A stretch of 64,000 bases of DNA. It comes from Acuticoccus sp. MNP-M23 (GTDB lineage Bacteria; Pseudomonadota; Alphaproteobacteria; Rhizobiales; Amorphaceae). Made by a program: the position numbers and the translations under genes. Below the pieces are notes generated by a model. The model saw nothing but the letters and a program-made list of their open reading frames with translations, was not told the DNA's origin and ran no database searches. Position 1 is the first letter of the stretch. The number at the start of each line of letters is the position of its first letter. The DNA lies in NCBI RefSeq assembly GCF_031195445.1, contig NZ_CP133480.1, positions 4,332,501 to 4,396,500 on the forward strand. The letters run 5' to 3'. Below are positions 29,587 through 40,894 of the stretch, in pieces.

Positions 29587-29662
29587 AAAATTCCCCAGTT
29601 CTTCTGGATCGGCCGTTTGCCGGTCCGCAGTTGGTCTTGGTCTCTGGCGTTTGACGCCGCCG

Positions 29663-30739
29663 TCAGTTGACGACGACGAGCACGGTCGGGTCCCAGCGCC
29701 AGTCAGTCAGTTTCAGCACCACGGCGACCACAACAATCGCAACCAGCGAGGCCGGCAGGAACACCTTCCAGCCAAGGCGCATCAGCTGGTCGTAGCGGTA
29801 GCGGGGCACGATGGATTTCACCATGGCGAACATGAAGAACACCATGAGGCATTTCAGCAGGAACCAGATCACACCCGGCACCCAGATGAAGGGCACGACG
29901 GCCAGCGGCGGGAGCCAACCGCCCAGGAACAGCACGGTGGTCAGCGCGCACATCATGCCGATGGCGACATACTCGCCCAGCATGAACATCATGTACGGGA
30001 TCGACGCATATTCGACCATGAAGCCCGCGACCAGCTCCGACTCTGCCTCGGGAAGGTCGAATGGCGGGCGGTTGGTTTCAGCCAGCGCCGAGATGAAGAA
30101 GATGATGAAGATCGGGAAGAGCGGCAGCCAGTACCAGTTGAGAATGGTCAGCCACGGCACGCCCAGCATGGTCGCAAGCCCGGTGGACTGCGAGATCACC
30201 ACGTCCGACACGTTGAGCGAGCCGACGCAGAGAAGAACGGTGATCATCACGAGGCCGATTGAGACCTCGTAGGAAATCATCTGCGCCGAGGAGCGGAGCG
30301 CGCCCAGGAACGGGTATTTGGAGTTGGAAGCCCAGCCGCCCATGATCACGCCGTAGACGCCAAGCGACGAGATCGCGAGGATGAAGAGGACGCCAAGGTT
30401 GACGTCTGCAATCACCCAGCCGGGGGCAACCGGCATCACCACCCATGCGGTCATGGACAGAACGGCCATGACCAGCGGCGCCAGCAGGAACACCGTCTTG
30501 TCGGCGCCGGCCGGGATGACCGGCTCCTTGAGGGCAAACTTCAGAAGGTCGGCAAAGGATTGCAGGAGGCCGAAGGCGCCCACCACGTTGGGACCCTTGC
30601 GCAGCTGCACCGCCGCCCAGATCTTGCGGTCCGCCAAGAGCACGTAGGCGATGATGACGAGCAGCACCACGAGCAGCAGCACGCTCTGCAGCACGATAAT
30701 GATGCCGGGCGCGGCGTAGTCGCTCCAGAATTCAGCCAT
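29663..30739 (-). CDS. nuoH: NADH-quinone oxidoreductase subunit H
   Basis: 358-residue membrane subunit that forms the quinone chamber. [21 protein letters not shown], the loop [25 protein letters not shown] with conserved acidic residues, and [17 protein letters not shown] are diagnostic. About eight helices. 131 bp separates it from the SH3 protein gene upstream, with GC-rich inverted repeats but no clear promoter. Confidence 0.98.
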   Translation of the reverse strand: MAEFWSDYAAPGIIIVLQSVLLLVVLLVIIAYVLLADRKIWAAVQLRKGPNVVGAFGLLQSFADLLKFALKEPVIPAGADKTVFLLAPLVMAVLSMTAWVVMPVAPGWVIADVNLGVLFILAISSLGVYGVIMGGWASNSKYPFLGALRSSAQMISYEVSIGLVMITVLLCVGSLNVSDVVISQSTGLATMLGVPWLTILNWYWLPLFPIFIIFFISALAETNRPPFDLPEAESELVAGFMVEYASIPYMMFMLGEYVAIGMMCALTTVLFLGGWLPPLAVVPFIWVPGVIWFLLKCLMVFFMFAMVKSIVPRYRYDQLMRLGWKVFLPASLVAIVVVAVVLKLTDWRWDPTVLVVVN

Positions 30740-30870
30740 TCGTCATCCTCAACCGGCTCCGGCCATCGGCCGAGCCTTGATCTTCCCGCCGGCAATGCCG
30801 GCCGTTCCAGTCACGCGGGGTCCCCGAAGCGGCCCCTTGGTCTGCCGGCTCTGACGCCGGCACATCCGGC

Positions 30871-31251
30871 CTAGCCGGCGATATAGTCCACATAGCGGCC
30901 GTAGACCCAGCCGTTGCGGCACGGGCCGCTATAGGCCATGGGCCGCGGAACCGGCGAGCTGGTGCCGCAATTCTGGCCGTAGACGATGCCGTACCAGCCA
31001 CCATTCTCGTCGCAGATGGTGACAACATCGTTGTTGTAGAGTTCGTCAATCTTGGCGTAGCCCGCCTCCGGGCCACGCCGCACGGCCAGAAAGCCGTCGC
31101 CATTGGGGTCGAGGCGCGCAATTCGGCCAACGCCGGTGCACGCGTCCAGATCCGCTTCAGCGCCAATCATCACCGGCACGTCCAGCGGCTGTGCCGTGGC
31201 AGCACCGATCGCGCCCATGAGGCCGATTGCGATGATGGCGGTGCGCTTCAT
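30871..31251 (-). CDS. Periplasmic SH3-like domain protein inserted in the nuo cluster
   Basis: 126 residues. A signal peptide (about 1-20, MKRTAIIAIGLMGAIGAATA) is followed by an SH3_3-like domain with LAVRRGPEAGYAKIDELYNNDVVTICDENGGWYGIVYG. Four cysteines in the mature part (DACTG, TICDE, QNCGT, GPCRN) could form two disulfides. Its start overlaps the nuoG stop by 4 bp, indicating translational coupling. Mature protein would be on the opposite side of the membrane from NuoG. Function unknown. Confidence 0.8.
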   Translation of the reverse strand: MKRTAIIAIGLMGAIGAATAQPLDVPVMIGAEADLDACTGVGRIARLDPNGDGFLAVRRGPEAGYAKIDELYNNDVVTICDENGGWYGIVYGQNCGTSSPVPRPMAYSGPCRNGWVYGRYVDYIAG

Positions 31252-33338
31252 TCAGCCGCTTCCGCGACCTTGTCACCTTCCGCGAACGTGCGCGCACATT
31301 CGGCCATGACGGCAGAGGCGCGGGCAATCGGGTTGGTGAGGTGGAAGCTCTTGATGGGGTTGACGAATGCGCGGTCTTCCAGCGAGCCCGCGCGTCCCGC
31401 AAGCGCCCGAACAGCTTCGGGGTCGGCCGGAACCACGTGGTCGGTCTGCGCAAGCCAGGGCGCCACCGCAACCATCGCGGCATTGAGGGCGGCCAGGCTG
31501 TCGAACGGAAGCTTGCGGTTCAGCTCCGCCGAAAGGGCACGCAGGATCGCCCAGTCCTCACGCGCTTCGCCAGGGGCAAAGGCGGCGCGGGACAGGTGCT
31601 GCGGCCGCCCTTCGAGGTTGACCATCGTGCCCGATTTTTCGGCGTAGGTGGCACCCGGCAGGATCACGTCCGCTGCATGGGCACCAGCATCGCCATGGGT
31701 GCCGATATAGATGACGAAGGGCTTTTCGAGCGCTTCGTAGGGCAGTTCGTCGGCCCCGAGCAGGAACAGCGTGTCGATGCCACCGCTGCGCGCGCCCTCG
31801 AGAATTTCGCCGGTGTTCTTGCCGCCCGCTTCCGGCAGGCAGCCCACATCGAGGCCACCAACGCGGGACGCTGCGGTGTGGAGGACGCCGAAGCCGTTCC
31901 AATCGCCTGCAATCGCGCCGCAATCGACGGCGATCTTTGCGGCCGTGGCCATGACGTCGGCCCCATCGGGCGCACCGAGGGCCGCAGCGCCGACAATCAC
32001 CATCGGCCGCTCGGCATTCGCCAGAATCTCACCGAAGGCACCGAGGTCAGACAGGGACTGGGTTCCGGCGCCGACATAGGCGTAGGGGTATGTAAGGTCG
32101 ACCCGCTCGCCGATGAGGCCGACCTTGGTGCCGTTCTGCACCCACGCCTTGCGGATGCGGGCGTTCAGCACAGCGGCATCCCAGCGCGGGTTGGCACCGA
32201 CGATGAGGATGGCGTCGGCCTGTTCGATCCCGGCAATGGTGGGGTTGAAGAGGTAGGAGGCGCGTCCGTTTTCGGGGTCGAGCGGCCAGCCATCCTGGCG
32301 GCAATCCACGGACTTGACCGAGAGGCGGGTCATCAGCGCCTTGAAGGCGAACAGCTCTTCTGCCGTGGCAAGGTCGCCGCCGATGGCGCCGATGCGCTCC
32401 GGCTGGGTGTTTGCGATCCGATCCTTGATGGCGCCGAAGGCCTCGCGCCAGCTTGCGGGGCGCAGCTTGCCATCCACGCGCACATAAGGCTGGTCGAGGC
32501 GCTGGGTCTTCAGGCCGTCCCAGATGAAGCGGGTCTTGTCGGAGATCCACTCCTCGTTCACCGCCTCGTTGAGGCGGGGCATGATGCGCATCACGTCACG
32601 CCCGCGGGCATCCACGCGAATTGCAGAGCCGACCGCGTCCATCACGTCGACCGATTCGGTCTTTGTCAGTTCCCACGGGCGGGCCTGGAAGGCGTAGGGC
32701 TTGGAGGTGAGCGCGCCCACGGGGCAAAGGTCGATCACGTTGCCCTGCAGCTCGGACTGCATCGCGGTCTCGAGGTAGGTGGTGATCTCCATGTCCTCGC
32801 CGCGGCCGATGGCGCCAAGGTCCGGCACACCGGCAACTTCGGTGACAAAGCGCACGCAGCGGGTGCACTGGATGCACCGGTTCATGATCGTCTTGACCAG
32901 CGGGCCGATGTGCTTGTCCTCGACAGCGCGCTTGTTTTCCGCAAAGCGCGAGCCGGAGACGCCGTAGGCCATCGCCTGGTCCTGCAGGTCGCACTCGCCG
33001 CCCTGGTCGCAGATCGGGCAATCCAGCGGGTGGTTGATGAGGAGGAACTCCATCACCCCCTCGCGCGCCTTCTTCACAAAGTCGGTCTTGGTGTGAATGG
33101 TCGGCGGCGTTCCGTCGCGACCGGGGCGCATGTCCTTCACGCTCATCGCACAGCTGGCGACGGGCTTGGGGGGGCCGCCCACCACCTGCACGAGGCACAT
33201 GCGGCAGTTGCCGGCAATCGACAGACGCTCGTGAAAACAGAATCGCGGAATTTCGGCACCGGCCGCCTCACACGCCTGCAACAGCGTGTAGTGGTCGGGC
33301 ACCTCGATCTCGGCGTCGTCGATGATGAGCTTCGTCAT
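31248..33338 (-). CDS. nuoG: NADH-quinone oxidoreductase subunit G
   Basis: 696-residue peripheral-arm subunit. The N-terminal 2Fe-2S motif (PRFCFHERLSIAGNCRMCLV), the His/Cys 4Fe-4S region (LDCPICDQGGECDLQDQAM) and two further 4Fe-4S clusters (MNRCIQCTRCVRF) are followed by a molybdopterin-oxidoreductase-like domain that no longer binds molybdenum. I chose the ATG at 33338 (MTKLIIDDAEIEVPDHYTLLQACEAAG), preceded by GGGGAAA; the open frame upstream to 33536 lacks family similarity. It follows a 234-bp gap after the chemotaxis gene, implying its own promoter. Confidence 0.97.
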   Translation of the reverse strand: MTKLIIDDAEIEVPDHYTLLQACEAAGAEIPRFCFHERLSIAGNCRMCLVQVVGGPPKPVASCAMSVKDMRPGRDGTPPTIHTKTDFVKKAREGVMEFLLINHPLDCPICDQGGECDLQDQAMAYGVSGSRFAENKRAVEDKHIGPLVKTIMNRCIQCTRCVRFVTEVAGVPDLGAIGRGEDMEITTYLETAMQSELQGNVIDLCPVGALTSKPYAFQARPWELTKTESVDVMDAVGSAIRVDARGRDVMRIMPRLNEAVNEEWISDKTRFIWDGLKTQRLDQPYVRVDGKLRPASWREAFGAIKDRIANTQPERIGAIGGDLATAEELFAFKALMTRLSVKSVDCRQDGWPLDPENGRASYLFNPTIAGIEQADAILIVGANPRWDAAVLNARIRKAWVQNGTKVGLIGERVDLTYPYAYVGAGTQSLSDLGAFGEILANAERPMVIVGAAALGAPDGADVMATAAKIAVDCGAIAGDWNGFGVLHTAASRVGGLDVGCLPEAGGKNTGEILEGARSGGIDTLFLLGADELPYEALEKPFVIYIGTHGDAGAHAADVILPGATYAEKSGTMVNLEGRPQHLSRAAFAPGEAREDWAILRALSAELNRKLPFDSLAALNAAMVAVAPWLAQTDHVVPADPEAVRALAGRAGSLEDRAFVNPIKSFHLTNPIARASAVMAECARTFAEGDKVAEAAE

Positions 33339-33361
33339 AGTTTCCCCAGCACTAGGGCCGT

Positions 33362-33389
33362 CTGCAGCGCAAATGGAGCGTCGCTGCAG
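33362..33389 (-). promoter_or_regulatory. Inverted repeat just upstream of nuoG
   Basis: CTGCAGCG and CGCTGCAG form a perfect 8-bp inverted repeat with a 12-nt spacer, 24 nt upstream of the nuoG start codon. It could be an operator or a leader hairpin near the ribosome site. Short GC-rich repeats are common, so confidence is low. Confidence 0.3.
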
Positions 33390-33572
33390 CGGGCCCAAGA
33401 TCGGACTCCCGAGCGCGTTCCGCCGACAACGCCGGCCTTGTAGTTGGACGTGCTCTAAACACTCCGGTCTTTCAATACGAAATTGGCGCGTTCGGCAACG
33501 CCGTCGCGCCGAACGCGTCGCTTGGTTGCACCGCACACACGCCTTTTTCGCGATCCGGCCACATTCATGGGC

Positions 33573-35663
33573 TTACGCGTCGCGCAGTTCGCGGATCTTG
33601 TCCTGCGTTGCGACCACCATGGCGCCGATCTCCGTGGTCAGCTGCGAGGAACGATCGGCCAGTGATTTGATCTCGGACGCCACGACCGAAAAACCCTTCC
33701 CTGCCGGCCCGGCCCGTGCCGATTCGATTGTGGCGTTGAGCGCCAGCATGTTGGTCTGGTGGGAAACGGCCGAAATGTCGCTCGCGGTCTTGTCGATGTC
33801 GTCGAGGACCCTCGCGATCAGCTCGGAGACAGCGTTGGACCGGGCCGACGTGTTGACGCCGAACAGGATCGTACCGGTCACCGCGCCATCGGCATCGCGC
33901 ACCGGCTGGATGCTGGCCGAAAGGTTCACTCTTTCGGTTGCGGACAATTCAAAGCCGACGGATTTTTCGATGGTCTCTCCGGCCGAGAGGCGCTTGCGTT
34001 CCGCCTTGTCCGCGATCTTGCCCAGCGCGATTCGCGAATCGGCGCGGAGTGCATCCTCGGACTGGGCGCGAAAGAGGCTAAGCGCCTTGGCACTGGCCCC
34101 CGTCAGCGCGCCCTGATGGTCCCACTCCAGCACCACCGCGGCGCCCTGGATGGCATTCACCCTCGTCTCGTAGGCGAGTGCACGGTGCTTGGTTTCGGTG
34201 ATGTCGATTTCGGTGGCGACGAAACGCGTGACCTTGCCGTCGGCATCGCGCACCGGATTGCCGATGAGCAACGCCCAGTAGGGCACCCCGCCTTTGGTGC
34301 GTGCGAGAATTTCTTCGGTAAAAGGCTCTCCGGCCGCGATTCGCGAGGCAATCCGGTCGCCATTCGTGCAGCGGTGCTTGTGGTCAGCGGCGACATCGCC
34401 GAGCTTGCGGCCGCGCAGGTGGGCAAGGTCGTGACCGCTGCGGTCCAGATAGGGCTGGCTGACGTGCTGAATGCGGCCTTCGGCGTCAGTCACGATATTG
34501 GCGAGGCCTTCGTGGGGCTCCGTTTCGCCGGGAACGCCGGTGCGGGTGGCAACCGCGCCAGACCCCGCGGGAATGGCGAGGACAAGCACTCTGTCAACGC
34601 TCCCGTCCGGCGCCCTCACCGGCAGGTAGGCAGCGTGGAACGTGCGCGTCTGTCCGTCTTTTGTGAGGCGGGTGACCCTGCCGCAGGACGGCGCACCGCC
34701 AACGATCTCGCGCCAGAAGGCTGCCTCTTCCGCCCGTATTTCCCGCGGAACCAGCTGCCGGTGGGGCGTTCCGCGCAGGCGCTTGTCGTCACTGCCAAGG
34801 AGGGCTGCGAAGGCTTCGTTGGCAGCCGTGAGCGTCCCGCTGGGGGAGAATTCCGCAAGGGCGCAGGTGGCTTCGAGCGCCTCGATCCTGGCGCGGTCGG
34901 ACCCGCTCTGGCGCACACGGGCGCTGGCGTCCGCAGCGTAGGCGACCACGGCGTAAACCTTCCCGGCCTCGTTGGTGACCGGGTGAAAGGTTGCATCCAG
35001 ATAGATGGTGCGCCCATCGCGCGCCTTCCGGCTATATAGGCCGGACTGGGTCTCCCCGGCCCCCAGCGCCTCCCACAGCGCCTGATAGGCCGGCAGCTGC
35101 GCGTCGCCTTTTTGCAGGAACATGCTGTCGTGCCGGCCGGCGACGCTCTCCCTGGCGTAGCCCATGATCGACAGGAAGCGCTCGTTGGCGGACACGATGG
35201 TGCCGTCCGCCAGATACTCCACCACGGCCTGCGAATCTTCCAGCGCATGAACCTTGGCGGCGTTGCACAGCGCGCGCCGCTTCTCGCGCGTGATGTCGGT
35301 GCCGATGAAGGCGATGCTTTCGGTGGCGCCGTCCCGCCCGATGATCGGAGCATAGCTTGCCTTGAACCACACGATGGTGCCGTCCCTGGCGAGGCGGGGC
35401 ATCTCGTCGGTCAGCCCGGTGCCGCGCGAAAGATCCTGCCAGAATTTTGCGTATGCCGCTGATGCGCGGATTGCCGGCAGCACCACGAGGCGGTGGTGCT
35501 GGCCGATCACGTCCGCTTCCGCGTAGCCGAGCGGTTTCAGGTAATTTTCGTTGGCGCTCAGCACCGTTCCGTCCGGCGAGAATTCCGCCAGCGCGTGCGT
35601 GCGGGTCAGAACCTCGATCAGCGCACGGTTGTTGTGATTGCGCAGCCCAGGACGTATCCGCAT
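33573..35663 (-). CDS. Cytosolic five-PAS methyl-accepting chemotaxis transducer
   Basis: 696 residues from the ATG at 35663 (GAGG 5 nt upstream). No signal peptide or transmembrane helix. Five PAS units of about 115-125 residues can be read, opening near [73 protein letters not shown] and [19 protein letters not shown]. The last ~85 residues are a short chemoreceptor tip, [24 protein letters not shown] followed by [13 protein letters not shown]. This tip binds CheA/CheW in the family. A full-length MCP signalling hairpin is ~250 residues. The gene lies between nuoF and nuoG, after a terminator. Confidence 0.9.
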   Translation of the reverse strand: MRIRPGLRNHNNRALIEVLTRTHALAEFSPDGTVLSANENYLKPLGYAEADVIGQHHRLVVLPAIRASAAYAKFWQDLSRGTGLTDEMPRLARDGTIVWFKASYAPIIGRDGATESIAFIGTDITREKRRALCNAAKVHALEDSQAVVEYLADGTIVSANERFLSIMGYARESVAGRHDSMFLQKGDAQLPAYQALWEALGAGETQSGLYSRKARDGRTIYLDATFHPVTNEAGKVYAVVAYAADASARVRQSGSDRARIEALEATCALAEFSPSGTLTAANEAFAALLGSDDKRLRGTPHRQLVPREIRAEEAAFWREIVGGAPSCGRVTRLTKDGQTRTFHAAYLPVRAPDGSVDRVLVLAIPAGSGAVATRTGVPGETEPHEGLANIVTDAEGRIQHVSQPYLDRSGHDLAHLRGRKLGDVAADHKHRCTNGDRIASRIAAGEPFTEEILARTKGGVPYWALLIGNPVRDADGKVTRFVATEIDITETKHRALAYETRVNAIQGAAVVLEWDHQGALTGASAKALSLFRAQSEDALRADSRIALGKIADKAERKRLSAGETIEKSVGFELSATERVNLSASIQPVRDADGAVTGTILFGVNTSARSNAVSELIARVLDDIDKTASDISAVSHQTNMLALNATIESARAGPAGKGFSVVASEIKSLADRSSQLTTEIGAMVVATQDKIRELRDA

Positions 35664-35771
35664 AAAGCCTCGGTCATGGTCGCGAAGGGATCTCTGGCCT
35701 ATCGGATCACGCTGGCGTCTGGCTGGTGTGAGGGGTTCGCGAGACTGCGCCCACCTCATTTCTCGGATGCA

Positions 35772-35806
35772 AAAACGCCGCATCCGAGGTTCGGACGCGG
35801 CGTTTT
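35772..35806 (-). terminator. Strong terminator after nuoF
   Basis: AAAACGCCGC pairs with GCGGCGTTTT (10 bp), extended by TCCGA/TCGGA around a 3-nt loop. Read on the minus strand it ends in TTTTT, 32 bp after the nuoF stop and about 110 bp before the chemotaxis gene start. It should end nuoA-F transcription here. Confidence 0.88.
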
Positions 35807-35837
35807 CATCACGCAATGCGGGGGTCGGCTGCGCCCG

Positions 35838-37121
<1,284 letters not shown>

Positions 37122-37188
37122 TGTCTCATTCCCCAGCGGCAGCCATTGGTGTCACGGTCGGTCGGCGCCAGGAGGCGCGCGTCGCGCG

Positions 37189-38526
37189 TCACGACTTGTC
37201 CCGGTTTTCCTCGATGATCAGTTTGGCCTGCTCGACCCAGTTCTCGCGGTCGATCCGACCCTTGAATGCAAGATAGGCGTTCACCCAGTCCTTGTTGGAC
37301 TGGTCCCACGCGGCAATCTGCTCGAACTTGAAGATGCCAAGATCGTGCAGCGTCTTGCGGATGACCTTGCCCACGCCGGAAATGCGCATCAGGTCGTCCA
37401 CCGGCTCGGCTTCGGTGCGCGACATGGCGGGCGGGCGCGTGCCCTCCCCGTCGGCGCGGGCCGCGGCGTCGGTGTTGGGCGGTGCCATCGGGTCTTCTGC
37501 GGCGTCGGCCGTTTCGTCCGCAACGTCCGCATCGACCTTCTCGGCCAGCTCCGGCGTCTCGCTGGAGGCGCCTTCGGATTCGGCAACGGACGGGCTGGCG
37601 GGCGCCTGCGCGTCGACCGCTGCGGAGGCGCGGCCTTCGTCACCGGTTGCCGCCGTCACATCCACGGCGTCGGAGGTCTTGAGGCCCGCATGCTCGGGCG
37701 GGCGGTCGGTCATGTCTTCGGCCGGGGTGCCCGTCTTGGTCTCGGTGGCCGCCGTGTCGTCTCCGGACGGGGCACCCGAGCGGGCGACCTCCGTTTCGGC
37801 CCGGCCTTCGCCGCTCGGCCGGCCTGCCGCCTCGCCGCGCGCTTCCGGCACGGTGGGATCGACATTGGCTTCGGGCAAGCTGTCCGGATCATCGACCTCG
37901 CTGCCTTGTGCCGGCGCGCGGTCCACCGGCTCTTTCAGCGTGGTGGCACCGGACAGCGGTTCGGAAGATTTGCGGGCCGATTGCGGCCCCGGCGTCGGCG
38001 TTCCGCCGGAATCCAGCGTGTCCAGCAGGGCGTTGAAGGTCTCGGGGCTGAGGTCCTCGTAGGTCTCTGCACCAATCTGCACCATGGGCGCGTTCACGCA
38101 GGCGCCCGCACACTCCACCTCCTCCCACGAGAACTTGCCATCTTCCGACACGTCGAATGCGTGGGCGGCAATGCGGTTCTTGCAGATGGAGATGATGTCT
38201 TCGGAGCCGCGCAGCATGCACGGCGTGGTGCCGCAAACGCCGATGTGGGCGACCGTGCCCACCGGCTTCAGCTGGAACATGGTGTAGAACGTCGCGATCT
38301 CGAAGACGCGAATGTAGGGCATGTCCAGCATGTCCGCCACGAGGCGGATGGCAGGCTCGGGCAGCCAGCCATTGTTCTGCTCCTGGGCACGCCACAGGAT
38401 CGGGATCACCGCGCTCGCCTGTCGTCCTTCGGGATAGTCGGCGACTTTCCCGTGCGCCCAGGTCAGGTTGTCGGGCGTGAACTCAAACGATTTGGGTTGA
38501 TCGTCGGCGAGGCGCCTTACGGCCAT
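37189..38526 (-). CDS. nuoE: NADH-quinone oxidoreductase subunit E with long acidic linker and C-terminal helical domain
   Basis: 445 residues, against ~165-240 for a minimal NuoE. Residues 1 to about 190 are the thioredoxin-like 2Fe-2S domain, with ligands in [12 protein letters not shown] and [11 protein letters not shown]. About 190-365 is a low-complexity linker rich in Ala, Glu, Asp, Pro, Ser and Thr. Residues ~370-442 form a helix-hairpin-helix-like domain ([22 protein letters not shown]). Rhizobial NuoE proteins commonly carry a C-terminal extension; this linker seems especially long. 108 bp after nuoD. Confidence 0.95.
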   Translation of the reverse strand: MAVRRLADDQPKSFEFTPDNLTWAHGKVADYPEGRQASAVIPILWRAQEQNNGWLPEPAIRLVADMLDMPYIRVFEIATFYTMFQLKPVGTVAHIGVCGTTPCMLRGSEDIISICKNRIAAHAFDVSEDGKFSWEEVECAGACVNAPMVQIGAETYEDLSPETFNALLDTLDSGGTPTPGPQSARKSSEPLSGATTLKEPVDRAPAQGSEVDDPDSLPEANVDPTVPEARGEAAGRPSGEGRAETEVARSGAPSGDDTAATETKTGTPAEDMTDRPPEHAGLKTSDAVDVTAATGDEGRASAAVDAQAPASPSVAESEGASSETPELAEKVDADVADETADAAEDPMAPPNTDAAARADGEGTRPPAMSRTEAEPVDDLMRISGVGKVIRKTLHDLGIFKFEQIAAWDQSNKDWVNAYLAFKGRIDRENWVEQAKLIIEENRDKS

Positions 38527-38634
38527 GGGTCGGCTCCGGAATTCTCTTTGATCGCGCTTTTCATTAGCACTCTCGGGACGAAATGACAGCCGCTAACAAT
38601 GCGGCCGCCGCGGTGCATCGGGGCGGCTCGCAAA

Positions 38635-39849
38635 TCAGCGGTCAACTTCACCGAACACGATGTCGAGCGAACCGAGGATCGCAGCGACATCGGCCAGCAT
38701 GTGGCCTTCGCACATGGTGTCCATGGCCTGCAGGTGGGCAAAGCCGGGCGCCTTGATCTTGCAGCGGTACGGCTTGTTCGTGCCATCTGAGACCAGATAG
38801 ACGCCGAACTCGCCCTTGGGCGCCTCCACCGCAACATACACCTCACCCTCGGGCACATGATAGCCTTCGGTGTAGAGCTTGAAGTGGTGGATCAGCGCTT
38901 CCATGGAGCGCTTCATCTCGGCGCGCTTGGGCGGTGCAATCTTGCCATCCAGCGTGTGGACGGGCCCGCCGGTCGTGCGCAACTTGGCAATCGCCTGGCG
39001 CATGATGGAGACCGACTGGCGCATCTCTTCCATACGGATGAGATAGCGGTCGTAACAATCACCGTTCTTGCCGATGGGGATCTGGAACTTGAACTCGTCG
39101 TAGCACTCGTAGGGCTGCGAACGGCGAAGGTCCCAGGCGGCGCCCGAGCCGCGCACCATCACGCCCGAAAAGCCCCAAGCCCAGCATTCGTCCAGCGTCA
39201 CGACGCCGATGTCGACGTTGCGCTGCTTGAAGATGCGGTTTTCGGTGATCAGGTCGTCGAGGTCGTCGACCACTTTCAGGAACGGATCGCAGAAAGCCTC
39301 GATGTCGTCGACGAGGTCGTCCGGCAGGTCCTGATGAACGCCGCCGGGGCGGAAATAATTGGCGTGAAGCCGCGCACCGCAGGCGCGCTCGTAGAACATC
39401 ATCAGCTTCTCGCGCTCTTCAAAGCCCCACAGCGGCGGGGTGAGCGCGCCAACGTCGAGCGCCTGCGTGGTGACGTTGAGAAGGTGCGACAACAGCCGGC
39501 CGATCTCGGAGTAAAGGACGCGGATCAGCTGGGCGCGGCGCGGAATATCAATGCCGAGGAGCTTTTCGACCGCCAGCGCAAAGGCGTGCTCCTGGTTCAT
39601 CGGCGCCACGTAGTCGAGCCGGTCAAAATAGGGCACGGCCTGGGTGTAGGTCTTGTGCTCGATCAGCTTTTCGGTGCCGCGGTGAAGAAGGCCGATGTGC
39701 GGATCTACCCGGGTGACGATCTCGCCGTCCAGCTCCAGCACCAGGCGCAGCACGCCGTGGGCGGCAGGGTGCTGGGGACCGAAATTGATGTTGAAGTTGC
39801 GGACCTCGCGCTCGGTCGGCGCGGTCTCCGGCATGGTGCGCTGCTGCAT
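38635..39849 (-). CDS. nuoD: NADH-quinone oxidoreductase subunit D
   Basis: 404-residue 49-kDa-type subunit lining the quinone site. [20 protein letters not shown] contains the quinone-site histidines, [22 protein letters not shown] and [22 protein letters not shown] follow, and the C terminus ends DIVFGEVDR as expected. An alternative ATG lies five codons in. It starts 3 bp after the stop of the GFA protein, so the two are co-transcribed. Confidence 0.98.
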   Translation of the reverse strand: MQQRTMPETAPTEREVRNFNINFGPQHPAAHGVLRLVLELDGEIVTRVDPHIGLLHRGTEKLIEHKTYTQAVPYFDRLDYVAPMNQEHAFALAVEKLLGIDIPRRAQLIRVLYSEIGRLLSHLLNVTTQALDVGALTPPLWGFEEREKLMMFYERACGARLHANYFRPGGVHQDLPDDLVDDIEAFCDPFLKVVDDLDDLITENRIFKQRNVDIGVVTLDECWAWGFSGVMVRGSGAAWDLRRSQPYECYDEFKFQIPIGKNGDCYDRYLIRMEEMRQSVSIMRQAIAKLRTTGGPVHTLDGKIAPPKRAEMKRSMEALIHHFKLYTEGYHVPEGEVYVAVEAPKGEFGVYLVSDGTNKPYRCKIKAPGFAHLQAMDTMCEGHMLADVAAILGSLDIVFGEVDR

Positions 39850-39852
39850 GGT

Positions 39853-40266
39853 CTATTGTCCCCCAGCCAGCGCCATCACTTCGGCACCGGTCATCTTGTG
39901 GGTGTCGCCGGCGAAGGCATAGGTGTCCGGCTTCTGGTCGATGAAGATCTCGGTCGAAAGCGGAACGGCCGGCGGCTCGTCCAGCGTGAAGACGTTGAGT
40001 TCGATCATCGCGCCGTCCCTGGAGCGCCATGCGAGAGTCGTGCCGCATCGGGCGCAGAAGGAGCGTGTCGCCCACTCGGAGGAATCATAGACAGTCACAG
40101 GCGCGCCGTCCGCAAAATCGAGGCTCGCCGCGTCGACTGCGATGAACGGCCCGGCGGAGATGCGGCGGCACATCGAGCAATGGCACGCGCCGATGTCGTC
40201 TTTCTTCAGCGTTGTGGTGAAGGTGACGGCGCCGCACTGGCAGCGGCCGGTTTTTGCGTCCGCCAT
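39853..40266 (-). CDS. GFA/CENP-V domain zinc protein inside the nuo operon
   Basis: 137 residues. The Zn-binding pattern is complete: Cys9 and Cys11 (CQCG), Cys28, Cys30 and Cys33 (CHCSMC), Cys71 and Cys74 (CARCG). The family is named for the glutathione-dependent formaldehyde-activating enzyme Gfa of Paracoccus, though catalysis by Gfa has been questioned and most members have no assigned role. Its start overlaps the nuoC stop by 1 bp and its stop is 3 bp from nuoD, so it is fully embedded in the operon. Confidence 0.9.
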   Translation of the reverse strand: MADAKTGRCQCGAVTFTTTLKKDDIGACHCSMCRRISAGPFIAVDAASLDFADGAPVTVYDSSEWATRSFCARCGTTLAWRSRDGAMIELNVFTLDEPPAVPLSTEIFIDQKPDTYAFAGDTHKMTGAEVMALAGGQ

Positions 40267-40892
40267 CAGCTTTTATTCTCCGCTTTCTCGTCGCCCGGCA
40301 GCACATAGTCGGTGCCTTCCCAGGGGGACAGGAAGTCGAAGTCGCGGAACTGCTGGGCGAGCTTCACCGGCTCGTAGACCACGCGCTTGGCTTCGTCGTC
40401 GTAGCGCACTTCCACAAAGCCGGTCAGCGGGAAGTCCTTGCGCAAGGGGTGCCCGTCGAAGCCGTAGTCGGTGAGGATGCGGCGAAGGTCCGGGTGCTCG
40501 GAGAATATCACGCCGTAGAGATCGTAGGCCTCGCGTTCGTACCAGTCGGCCGCCGGGAACAGGCGCGTCAGCGACGGGACGGGCGTGCGCTCGTCGGTGG
40601 TGAGCTTGAGGCGGATCCGCAAATTCTGGACCGGCGACAGGAAGTGGTACACCACGTCGAACCGCTCGGGCCGCGCCGGCCAGTCCACCGCGCAGATGTC
40701 GACCAGGTTGACGAAGCCGGCCCGCGGATCGTCGCGCAAAAAGCGCACAACGTCGGCAAGGCCGTCGCGCGTGATGTGCAGGGTCAGCTGATCGAACTTG
40801 ATCTCGTGGCCAAGGACAACCTCGTCCTTTGCCGTCTTCACCATGTCGGCCAGCTCGGTCAGCGTGTCCCTGTCTTCAACGTAGCTGCTCAT
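40266..40892 (-). CDS. nuoC: NADH-quinone oxidoreductase subunit C
   Basis: 208-residue 30-kDa-type subunit, not fused to Nuo[77 protein letters not shown] is the signature region. I chose the ATG at 40892 ([11 protein letters not shown]), 2 bp after the nuoB stop; the open frame upstream to 40979 lies within nuoB and is not family-like. Confidence 0.98.
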   Translation of the reverse strand: MSSYVEDRDTLTELADMVKTAKDEVVLGHEIKFDQLTLHITRDGLADVVRFLRDDPRAGFVNLVDICAVDWPARPERFDVVYHFLSPVQNLRIRLKLTTDERTPVPSLTRLFPAADWYEREAYDLYGVIFSEHPDLRRILTDYGFDGHPLRKDFPLTGFVEVRYDDEAKRVVYEPVKLAQQFRDFDFLSPWEGTDYVLPGDEKAENKS

Positions 40893-40894
40893 GA

